Positions 48,368 through 57,881 of a stretch of 64,000 nucleotides of DNA are shown piece by piece (positions within the stretch are counted from its first letter, which is position 1; the number at the start of each line of letters is the position of its first letter). The position numbers were made by a program, and so were the translations under genes. Source of the stretch: Laetiporus sulphureus 93-53 (taxonomy: Eukaryota > Basidiomycota > Agaricomycetes > Polyporales > Laetiporaceae); assembly GCF_001632365.1 (NCBI RefSeq), contig NW_024468519.1, forward strand, positions 692,831 through 756,830, in the 5' to 3' direction. The notes beneath the pieces were generated by a model that worked only from the letters and a program-made list of their open reading frames with translations, was not told the origin of the DNA and did not search any database.

Positions 48368-49696
48368 CTACTGCTGAATGAACGCATGGATAATCGTGTC
48401 AAAGATCATGTCTCCGAAGTTGATGTTGAACTGCGCCGTCTTCTCGCGCGCGGTCGCAAACACCTGCTTCATGAGAGATGCATCACGTATCTACCGCAGG
48501 AATCCTTGGCATAAGTATAGCTTCAACACACATCAAGAAAAGATTAGAGTGACTCACCCGGAACTCGTCAAATGTGATGTCCGCTCGCGGGACGAACAAG
48601 TCCACCGTGCGCATCGGGAGGTCCAAGACACGAAACAGATCAAGCGGGAACTGCGCAATTGACGTGAACACCTGTCTAATGCCCCGAGTCACATCAGCCC
48701 TTCGAGCACATCTCAACGTAAGAGGTGTGAAACTCACGACCACCACGGCGTCCACTCTCTCTGATACGGCCAGTGCACGCGCACCCATCGTCCCTCCTTG
48801 GCGATCATAACAAAGCTCCCGCGATCGGTGTCCCAGTCGCGCCGAAGCTGCGCGTCGACGGCGCCGAACGTATATAGTCGGCCCTCGCCGTTGTCGATGT
48901 GCAGCCGTTGCGTAGATGCGGTCACGCGCAACTCGTCCGTGTCGGCGTTGAGGAATGGAGGTGGACGATCAGAGTGGTTGGCTTGGTCGAGGCCGTTGGC
49001 GATGCCATCAGACTCGCGTTCATCTGAGGAGCTGTCTGAACTGTCGTGACCATCATCGGACTCGGATTCAGATCCGTCCTTGCTCGGACTTCCCATAGGA
49101 CTCTTCCTGTGCTTCTCCGCCTTTTTGGATGTCAACGGATCCGAGACCCCCGCAAAGCGAACAGTCGTCTTAAAATCGTCGCAGCGAAAGATTTGCCCCT
49201 TGAGGATCGCGCCTATGAGGTTCTCCCGCAATCGCCGGATCCAGTAGGGCGTAGCGCTGCTCCGATACACACGCACGCAGAACCCGTCGAGGACGACACT
49301 GATCCATGGCCCAGCAGTACGCTTGAACAGGTACGGGAAGACCCAAAAGGTCACGTCGAGCGAGACGACGGAAACATCACACGTTGTAGATCGGTAGACG
49401 ATGTCGTACGCCGTGAAGGTAAGCCACCTCTGGTTGGAAGGCTTCGGGACGTGGTAACGGATGGAAATGGAGGGTGCGGAAAACGTGTAGGTGTAATCCC
49501 GCCCATAGAGCGCGCCGGAGTAGCGGACATCGTAGAGCGTTAGCTCACCGGGTGCGATCCTCCCAATTTTCAGCTCATGCCCGGAGAAAGGCCTATCCAG
49601 GAGGTAGGAGAAGAGGATGAGATTGACTGTCCAGACGACCTGACCGGTGAACCTGAAAAAATTCAACCAACGAGCGGCGCGTCCGTCGACAAACAT
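48368..49696 (-). CDS. Conserved fungal protein with N-terminal membrane anchor (possible lipid-transfer-type beta-rich protein)
   Basis: Three exons from the ATG at 49696. The start reads MFVDGRAARWLNFFRFTGQV followed by a hydrophobic segment (VVWTVNLILFSYLL). Next come LKIGRIAPGELTLYDVRYSG, YTYTFSAPSISIRYHVPKPS, WLTFTAYDIVYRSTTCDVSV, FPYLFKRTAGPWISVVLDGF, VRVYRSSATPYWIRRLRENL and DDFKTTVRFAG. An acidic Ser/Asp-rich loop interrupts, then RLHIDNGEGRLYTFGAVDAQ. Two short exons give IAQFPLDLFRVLDLPMRTVD, VPRADITFDEFR and IRDASLMKQVFATAREKTAQ, ending HAFIQQ. Total is about 395 residues. A membrane anchor followed by alternating beta-type blocks (GRI...L.DVRY) recalls the N-termini of bridge-like lipid transfer proteins (Fmp27/Csf1 type), but the protein is far shorter. 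I cannot assign a family with certainty. Confidence 0.72.
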
Positions 49697-49999
49697 GTCG
49701 GCACTTGACCTCGATCACTGTTGTGTTGCGCTCGTTCGAAAGACGCGAGTGAGCTCCGCGAATTTCAAGAGATTGAGATAATGCGGTTCAACACTAATCA
49801 ATTGAGTAAATTAAGAAGATAAACGACTGGCAGGATGCATGGTAGGACTGCGCCTCGTGGCGCAGTACTAGTTGTAGGCCATGCATGGTGGAGGCTCCAG
49901 TGCGAATTCGAGACGTCATACCCAGTAGTCACATCCAGGTCACATCCAGTACCGGACGTCACGTCACACCGCGTTCAACCACGAACGTCATTCACGACC

Positions 50000-50365
50000 A
50001 TGTCCACCGACGAAACTCGCTCGCCACCACAGCCTGGTCCTCTTCTGTCCGATATAGCTGTCTTGAGATCTTTCATCGAGCAAGACGAGCAAGAAGGCGC
50101 CGATCCTGACATCGCAGAGCTCCTTAGACACCTGGAGACTGCGGAAGGTATCGCGGCAGGCGTGGAGAGTCAGGTGGATGAGATCATAGGCAACCTGGAC
50201 GAGATACTGGGCACGCTGGAGGCGCATGAGCAGGCGACGATTTCCAATCGCGAGAGTACCATCATACGGCGAGGCGACACGGTCGTGCAGGAAGAACAGG
50301 CTACTGTCGTGGTCACAGAGAGCGTGGAAGTCCAGGACGGCAGCAATGAGCAGAAGGCAGACTAA
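50000..50365 (+). CDS. Small acidic helical protein, unrecognised
   Basis: Single exon, 121 residues, starting MSTDETRSPPQPGPLLSDIA. The frame stays open upstream to 49835, but this ATG has a better protein-like beginning. The middle is a long acidic amphipathic helix (LLRHLETAEGIAAGVESQVD, EIIGNLDEILGTLEAHEQ), probably a coiled coil. The tail holds VVQEEQATVVVTESVEVQD. Size and composition suggest a subunit of a small helical complex; no family recognised. It is divergent from the membrane-anchored protein at 49696, 303 bp away. Confidence 0.6.
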   Translation: MSTDETRSPPQPGPLLSDIAVLRSFIEQDEQEGADPDIAELLRHLETAEGIAAGVESQVDEIIGNLDEILGTLEAHEQATISNRESTIIRRGDTVVQEEQATVVVTESVEVQDGSNEQKAD

Positions 50366-50759
50366 TATGACCCAGGGCTCACTCAGTCATCGTCCATAGG
50401 GCAGGTTTCGTGCACTTTGCTCGGTTTGTACAGTCCTCGGCGCATCGATTCAAGTTGCATTCGAGGTGCTCACTCAGGGTAATTCTAGAGTCAATTGCGC
50501 ATCCTTTGACAATGTCCCTTGCGCTGTGGCTGCTGTCCAGCTTCTCTCGAATCTCCCTGAGCCAGAGGAGCAAACAATCCACATCGCGTCAAGACCGACA
50601 GTTGTTCCACGCATACTCCAGTGCCTGTCGTCCTCAGCAGTATGATAGAAAAGAGCGCAGGCAGACGTCGCATGCGAGAGGTAATAATAAAAGTAGGATG
50701 ATTTTATTGTGCTTTTAAAACATGGAATTGTTACATAAATGTATCTTCGCTTTGATTGA

Positions 50760-50848
50760 GGCGGAATGGCCGAGCGGTCTAAGGCGCTAGAATCAGGTCA
50801 CGTGAATCTAGTCCGAACAGGGCGTGGGTTCGAATCCCACTTCCGTCA
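50760..50848 (+). tRNA. tRNA-Leu (anticodon CAG) with an 8-nt intron
   Basis: Acceptor stem GGCGGAA (50760-50766) pairs with TTCCGTC (50841-50847), one G-T wobble, discriminator A at 50848. The D arm is GCCGAGC..TCTAAGGC. Anticodon stem CTAGA (50787-50791) pairs with TCTAG (50807-50811). The loop reads AT-CAG-G, then the intron TCACGTGA (50798-50805) after position 37, then A. A long variable arm and the T arm GTGGG-TTCGAAT-CCCAC complete a class II tRNA. The intron sits at the canonical place for eukaryotic nuclear tRNAs. A-box (TGGCCGAGCGG) and B-box (GGTTCGAATCC) are intact. A short T run follows near 50863. Confidence 0.95.
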
Positions 50849-51052
50849 TTTATTTATTTGCTTTTGATTCAATGTTAGTTTTGACCCGAGACATTTGAGA
50901 CTATTTCTTGCCCTAAGTGAATCTTTGCAAATCTAGTTCAATGTTCTGATTTTTGGATGCATGAAAGATGAATTGCAGTGTGCAAAGTTATGTCACATGA
51001 ATTTGGGGGACAAGCACTAGTCCCATGCATCTATATTCTAGGTGGGCTTTTG

Positions 51053-51131
51053 ATTGCCTCAGTTGACAGGAGTGAGAGGTGTCCTTGAAATACTTTCAAG
51101 GACACCTCTCACTCCTGTCAACTGAGGCAAT
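51053..51131. repeat. Perfect 38-bp inverted repeat with a 3-nt loop
   Basis: Left arm 51053-51090, loop TAC 51091-51093, right arm 51094-51131, perfectly complementary. Outside the core, weaker inverted similarity extends to about 50.89 and 51.28 kb: CTATTTCTTGCCCTAAGTGA on the left against the reverse complement of TCACTGAGACAAAGCAATAG on the right. It lies 205 bp after the tRNA-Leu gene and 192 bp downstream of the transporter stop. It could be a foldback or MITE-like element, a small-RNA hairpin, or a fold-back assembly artefact. Confidence 0.85.
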
Positions 51132-51322
51132 GAACCCCCAAAGCTCTGCGAAAGTAAAATACTGTGACATCAAGACAAAATGAACATTTGGCTCAAAATG
51201 TTTCATAGTATGACCATCGCAGGACTCAACAGTCGGCAATTGAACAAAAGATATGATTTCACTGAGACAAAGCAATAGAAATACATGTGCATCGAGGTCG
51301 TAGTAAAAAATCATCATACATC

Positions 51323-53342
51323 TCATGCATCCACTTCGCTCTTCTCCTTTTCCTCGCGGACCTCCGTCGTCTGCATCTCCACCTTGTCGTGGAGGTGCTT
51401 CTCGGACGGGCGCCAGCCGCTCGACTTCCAGGGGAGCACCTTGGCACGGTACATCTCGTCGACCTCCTCGAGCGAGAGGCCCTTTGTTTCTGGAATGAAG
51501 AGGCACACGTAGCAGAAGCCGAAAGCGAGCATGCCCGCGAAGACGAGCAGGATGAGCGGGCCGATGTCGTCGGCGATGCGTGGCGAGAAGAGGGAGAGAA
51601 GGAAGTTCCATACCCAGTCTGCGTTGTCATAATGTTTGGTCAACGCGTGAATACGGGGAAGGTCGATGATGCCCACTCACTCGTCGCGCTACCGAGGGCG
51701 ATGCACTTTGGCCTGACACGGAGAGGAAACGACTCGCCGAGGTACACCCATGGCGTCGGGCCCCAGAATATGGAGTATGCGAAGACGTGCAGCACAGCGA
51801 AGGCGATGAGGACGTTCCCGCCGGTCTTGTTGCGCGCGGTGAGTTCGCTTTGCGGTGTCCCGGATGGGGCGAGCATGAAATGGCCGGCGAGGCCTGCTAT
51901 CAGGGCGCAACACGCTTCGAAGGCGGCGCCGGTCATAAGCGACTGGTGCAGCAAATATCAGCACCGGAGTTTGTGTGCGGGAAATAAGCGGACGCACCCT
52001 GCGACGGCCCAGGGTATCAATCAGATACAGGGCGGGGAGGGTACCTGCTACCGAGACTGCTCCAAGTATGACTTGAATGACATAGGACGACAGGTCCGTG
52101 CCCGCGCTTTTGAAGAACGTATCGCCATAATAGTCTGTTAAATCAAATCACAGCATGTGAGCATTGTTCCAAGCATTCGAAAATGTATGATAGTGTTCAC
52201 AGTAGAAGTTCTGGCCGTTCAATTGCTGAATGAACTGAAGCATCATGCCGTTGACAGTGCGCTTCCAGAGCATATTGCGGGTCGAGAAGCACTCCAGCCA
52301 CGTCGCCTTTCCGCCATCGTTCTCAGCATGGATACCATATTCGAGTTCATCAATGATCTCCACGACCGCCTGATCATCCACAGGCACACTGTTGAGTTCT
52401 GCAATAACCTGGCGTGCTTCATCTTCTCGTCCTGTACCCAATAGATGACGTCTACGTAAACAGATTGTTCAGAATTCGATGGAATGCAGGTGTTATGATG
52501 TACTCACGGCGATTCCGGCAAAAAGAAAATTCCGGAAAGCAGGATCAAGCCCCAGAGCATCTGCAAACCGACTGGAATGCGCCATTCTGCAGAACCCTTC
52601 AGGTGGTGCGTGCCAAGGTCAACCAAGTAGCTAAAGAATATCCCCATGATGATCTGCACTTGGTACAGCACGATGAGCATGCCACGCAGTGCCTTCGGTG
52701 CCGTCTCTCCATTGTACAGAGGTACAATAGCTATCATTGTAGGCCAGGTCAGCGTCGCATGAAGAGATGTCACGAGGAACAATTATAACCACGGACCGGA
52801 AAGAGCTCCCACACCCAGACCCGCGACGAATCTTCCCACTACCAGCTGTGCGATGGAATGGACCGTACTCGTCTGAATGACAGTTCCGATAGTGAAGATG
52901 AACGACCACATCAATATCGAGCCTCGCCGGCCGAAGCGATCTGACGTGAATGCCTGCCCGAGCGAGCCGACAATAGTTCTGCAACGTCGATGATAAATAT
53001 AGTAAGGTCAAACGGTGATAATTCATTGCTCACCCAGCAGAGAGCAGAGACGTAATGATGGACTGGCGCGAGCTCGACAACGTGTACGAACCATCAGAGT
53101 TCTGCTGACCGAAGCGCTCGACGAAATCGTCCATGATGAGACATCCCTACAGCCATTCGATCGGAAACGTTCCAATAGCAAGCATGTGAGCCGACGCACT
53201 GAAATGACACCAATGTCATATCCAAAGAGAAACCCGCCTGTCCCAAACAATGAGCATATTCTCAGCAGATGCGCCGCGTGAGCTTACCGAAAGCAATGAA
53301 GATGGCAAGCAAGATTGCTCTGCGATTCGAAGGGATAGCCAT
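51323..53342 (-). CDS. MFS hexose/sugar transporter
   Basis: Multi-exon minus-strand gene, start at 53342 (MAIPSNRRAILLAIFIAFGG) and stop at 51323. Sugar-porter signatures appear in order: GFLFGYDIGVISG, the loop DRFGRRGS, RFVAGLGVGALSAIVPLYNG, ETAPKALRGMLIVLYQVQII, WRIPVGLQMLWGLILLSGIF, FLPESPRHLL, QQLNGQNFYYYYGDTFF, IDTLGRRRS, PWVYLGESFPLRVRPKCIAL, NWVWNFLLSLF, then PETKGLSLEEVDEMY. Twelve membrane helices are expected. Known relatives carry hexoses across the plasma membrane by facilitated diffusion or proton symport; substrate and affinity are not decidable here. The C-terminal tail is charged (EVREEKEKSEVDA). Confidence 0.9.
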
Positions 53343-54611
53343 GGGGCTACCACCAGATACTACTACAGAGTATGACGCGGAAGGAGGGTCGAGTGAACGA
53401 CTCAGGTCCACATTAGCTTCTCCGCTATACTTCTCTATTTATCATGCGGGTGCATTGTTCAAACTCCACACGGCTCCGGTGATGGTATACTATGCTTCTG
53501 CGGGTGGAATGCTCAAGAGCGGCCCGGACTTGGACGGACATGCGGTCTGTGCGGAATGCGCCTCGTTTCAGCGCTGATTGGATTCTGGCGTGAGATCTCG
53601 CCGATAGCACTGATGTGGGGCCCCAGGGCCGTTGCGGGGAGTGGCAAAACAGTTCACCCAATGCCGTCAAGACTGTCATGAGACCGGAGGTTGTCTGATC
53701 GCAGCATCGTCGCAAGACCTGCTGATTCTGGCATGAAGGAATGCGATTGAAAGAGACTCGATATCGAGGGCAAAGGCTCGCGAGGAACTGGCATCCGAGC
53801 ACATTGAATCAATAGACGCTCCACGATCACGTGGAATATGTTAGCGGGTGGGCGCGCGTCAGGCTCGGAGCCAAGGGAGATGTCACCAGCTTGTAACACG
53901 GCAAAAAATTATTATGCCGCAGCGTCGGAGATGGGTGACGGTAGCAGCATCTTATTCTGCGCGTGCACCCCCTCGTAAAATTTCTCTCGCGGACGTAAAT
54001 CTCCACTTGTAGTATGATGATGTGACGGAAGCTCACGTACCGACACCGCGAATGATGAGCCGCGAAAAGGGACCGACGAGGAGCCCATCATGCAAATGCT
54101 CTAGATTGTTGCCCAAATTCTCTTGTCAGAATCTATATCCGAAGAAATTGTGAACAGTACCTGCTGCAGCCTGCGACCAGGTGTAGTGTCGTAAAAGGCA
54201 TCTGCCTAGTGTGTCGACGGCGATCCCAAGCTTTCGTAAATATCGTCGCTGCTGCCATGAGCGGAGCCGATGTGCGGCTAAGCTCGGGCTGGTCGTGGCC
54301 AGAGTCTGCACATGATGATGGGGGCGTTCATCAAATCACGGCTCCATATGAATGCAGCACATTCACTTGGTACGTAACATTGCCAACACCTTAAGATAGA
54401 ACAGAATCTGTTGAAGACGTCAATTCGCAGCTGTTGCCGGCCCATCTACCTTCCAGCCTTGCCCAGGTGCACACCATGTGCCAAGGATCAGCGCTCGGAC
54501 TTGAAGATATATCGAGCAATCACACCGAAAACTTTGCGCCCTCAGAAGAATTCGCTTTTCGTCAAGGTCATCAACTAATATACACGCCGGATAATACCAT
54601 TCACAATCTGC
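53343..54611. other. Intergenic, nothing supported
   Basis: About 1.27 kb between the transporter start and the 3' end of the repeat-protein gene. Short frames on both strands show no motif. Confidence 0.4.
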
Positions 54612-56310
54612 TCAGTCCAGCTCATCAAGCAAGGAACGTGAGCTCTTGATGCTGTTGTATGCGTTCTTCCCCGCCTCGTATGCGTCGTATCCGTCCTTTC
54701 CAATGGTGTAGACATCCTTCGCTGCATCCCAGAGGCCGCTCAAGGAGATGGCGTCGGACTCGGCCTCCCTGGCGAGGAGCTCGAGCAGCTCCCTGTCAAC
54801 TAACATGAGACATCGGTGTTGTTACTGCGAAAGACAAGACGTACCGCCTCGAATTGCCCTTGATGCTGTTGTACGCATTCTTGCCCGCCTCATAAGCATC
54901 GTAACCATCCTTGCCAATGGTGTAGACGTCCTTAGCGGCATCCCAGGCCCCACTGAGCGAGATCGCTTCGCTATTCGCGCGAGCGGTGTGAGCCTCGGGA
55001 CGAGCCGCGCTCGCAGAGTAGGAGTGAGTCGGTCGCTGCGAGTAAGAACCGTAGCGGTGTCCACCCTCCCTCATGCCCTTAGCGAAGCGGTGAGGCCGGC
55101 CCTCGCCCATGCGGTAGCCACCAGCCTGCATCTCCCTGCAAAGTATGCCACAGTCAGCAAACATTGTGTAGGGGTGTTTCTGACGCTCTTACCTCCTGGA
55201 GTTGCCCTTGATGCTGTTGTAGGCATTCTTGCCGGCCTCGTATGCATCGTACCCATCCTTGCCAATGGTATAGACGTCCTTGGCCGCATCCCACAAGCCG
55301 CTGAGCGAGATCGCCTCACTCTGGTCCTCACGAGCAGAATGACTATAGCGCTCGCGGCCGCTGGCCTCCTCCGCGCCGTGGAAATGGTGGTGATCACCTG
55401 TGGCGAGACGTTGCTGATCATGGAAGCGGTGGCGCTCGCTCTCCTTCGCGAAACGGTGCTCATCGTGGAAGCGGTGGCGCTCGCCTTCTTGGGAGAAGCG
55501 GTGTTCGCTGTGGTGGCCTTCGTGACCCTCAAGGCGTTCGCCGTACCACTCAGCCCTATAAGAGAAGTCAGCATAAGAGCAATTATGTGAGACAAACAAA
55601 TGACACTGACCGTCTGGCAACTTTGCTGGTGGTACTGCTAGACTGTGTTCCGTTCACGGATTGCTCGGGCTTGTGCTCACCGTGGAAGCGGTGGTGCTCG
55701 CCTTCCGTTTGCTCATGCGAGAAGCGGTGCTGGTCATGCTGGCGACCGTTGCTCTCGAGGTGCTGACCGGATTGCTCATCGCTACGCGCGGTGCGACCTT
55801 GTGAGGAGCGGTGCTGGTCATGCTGGCGACCATCGCTTTCGGAGTGCTGGCCGTATTGCTTAGCACCTCCGGCGGCGTGGCCTTGCGAGAAGCGGTGCTG
55901 GTCATGCTGGCGGCCATCGCTCTGGGAGTGCTGGCCGTATTGCTCAGCGCTACGGGCGGCGTGACCCTGCGAGTACTGCTTGGGATAGTGGTGCTCCTGT
56001 TCGGCGCCCTTGTATTGCTTTATGCCATGTTGGCGGCCTTCACCATGCGGGCGAGCGAGCGCCTCATGCTGCATCCCGCCGTTGGTGCGATGGAGACCAT
56101 GGTGGCTTTCATGCGACACGTCAGGTCGTTGACCGCCATGTGTGTTGGCGATCTGTCGAACATCGAGGAAGCCAATCTGGGGCGTCGGAAGAGCACTGCA
56201 AATATAAGTCAGATCAACTGACAGGCAACGCAAACAAGAGGGGGTACGCACGAGACCAGCGCGGGGGCAACAACGGCAGCAGCGATAACGAGGACGGTAG
56301 AAGAACGCAT
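54612..56310 (-). CDS. Secreted modular repeat precursor with Kex2-type sites (KEP-like)
   Basis: Five exons sum to 1479 nt (492 residues): 56310-56252, 56195-55611, 55555-55193, 55135-54845 and 54792-54612. A signal peptide (MRSSTVLVIAAAVVAPALVS) leads into a Gln/His-rich part. That part holds three 28-residue repeats built around QYGQHS.SDGRQHDQHR. Each of the last three exons ends in, or contains, a nearly identical module starting (S)EAISLSGxWDAAKDVY and continuing TIGKDGYDAYEAGKNAYNSI. Dibasic RR precedes each unit (VARR-AEW, NSRR-EMQ, NSRR-ELL). The DNA of the three modules differs at many third positions while the protein is almost unchanged, which indicates selection on the peptide. 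Known secreted fungal Kex2-processed repeat proteins share this plan. No tailoring enzyme lies nearby. Function unknown. Confidence 0.88.
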
Positions 56311-57881
56311 CGTGATGATCGTAAAGTGGTATTAGTAATAGAAGGGAGTCGTGAGTTGAAAGATTAGTTGACGAAGATGTAGTCGTAACGAAGAAGCGTG
56401 TAAAAATGAACGAAACAAGTCAAGCTGCAGAGACAGAAGACGGTGAGATAATGCGCAACAGTCCGTAGGAAATGTATCCACTTACTATCCAGTACCTGAA
56501 CTTGAGAAGCTTGGCTCGTCAGATCAACTGAGGGCTGAGGAAACGAGACAGCACGGCCGCGCCTTTTATCCTCCTCGACCACGGCGCCCATCCACTTGCT
56601 TGGGCTGTGCCGTAGGGGGACCCGGGCGCCCATGGCTATACAGCGTGCAGCGAGACGACTAGTGAGCAACTGCTAGGCACTCCCATACAGTGCGCATGGC
56701 AGCCATTGCCGTAGGCATCATTGCGCGCGCGCGTTGCCATCATACACATACCTCCGGAGATCAACGGGGCGCTTCCAAAGTGAAACGTCCGTGCTTAATC
56801 AACGTTTGATGCCATCTTGAGATATTGTTGATGGCGGGTCCGGCATCGGCATAAGCACCGTATGAGGGGGTTTCATCTGAACCCTGGTTAGCGAGCACGG
56901 AGCACTGGTGTGAGTGCATCTGCGGAGTGCGTCTCCTTGAGCCAACAGTCTGCCCCTTCGATGCTCGCCAACTCAACCTGAACAGCGAAACTGTAGATCC
57001 ACCAAATCAAGGCTGGGGGTTTCAGAATATTGATGGAATCCAAAGGCGATTTCGACATGATCAATGGAGCCTGCATGATCGGCATACAGCAAAGTTCCGA
57101 GAGCATGAATGTTTCCGGCCAAGCACACTCCAGTCAGGAATGAAACGGGCCTGAAAACGTTGTCTTCTGATCTAGCTTGCAACGCCGGAAAAGGTGACGC
57201 TTGCGTAAGATGCACATCGTGTTGGACCATATGCGTTGGTCCCTCGATGCTTCTCATAAGCTTCCTCTTGACATAAGTGATATCCAAAATGTGGAAGGGG
57301 GAGCTGACGCTCTTCATCGCCAAGTGAATCCACCGAAGTCGAACAGTTCGTTGGAGGGCAGTGTAATCTGTACAATCAGCCGAACGATGCTGCCATCAAA
57401 ATCGACATCATTTACAGATCAGAGAGCAGAACACCATGCCAAGAGCAGTTTCTGCAGCGCCATCCCGAGGCATCGTAACGACAGTGGATTGTTTGCGATG
57501 AACGACTCAACGATCAAGTCGCTACATCAGCCTAGCCCATGGCTGAACTTTTTGCAACACGCGATCGCATATCATTTCTGCTGCGCAAACAGCGTTTCGA
57601 GAGAGAGCACTTGTACAAGTGGCGTTTACTCCGAAGCAGTGTTTGATGGCTGGCATGAAACGTGATCGTCCGCAGGAGACCGTGCTGCTGAGACGATGTG
57701 GCATAATCGAAACAGCATGTTCCAAGAGAATTGTCAGAACGACTGGGAGGTATAAGAATCGTCAAGGGACTACTGCGTTCTCGGTGTGAACGCTGCGCGT
57801 ACCACCACTTTCTTCGTCCGGCTGCTTTTTTCGTCACTTCAACTTCACGAGGTCTTTTGAACCACTGTATTTACTGTGATC
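56311..57881. other. Intergenic between two divergent secreted-protein genes; one weak coding-like stretch
   Basis: 1.57 kb. Minus-strand frame 56973-57323 reads protein-like pieces (PFHILDITYVKRKLMR, FRPVSFLTGVCLAGN, LLYADHAGSIDHVEIAFGF) and might continue into 56888-56970. Neighbouring frames are interrupted and no family is recognised. It may be a decayed gene. Confidence 0.25.

Noticed and set aside
54612..56310. Dikaritin-type RiPP precursor, because each module contains YTIG, reminiscent of the ustiloxin core YAIG
   Set aside because: The tetrapeptide sits inside a 34-residue helix-like module and is not directly bounded by Kex2 sites. No UstY-type (DUF3328) or tyrosinase-like gene lies in the window.
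56973..57323. Minus-strand hypothetical gene
   Set aside because: Some protein-like sequence, but adjoining frames are interrupted and no splice model gave a convincing protein; left as a weak note.
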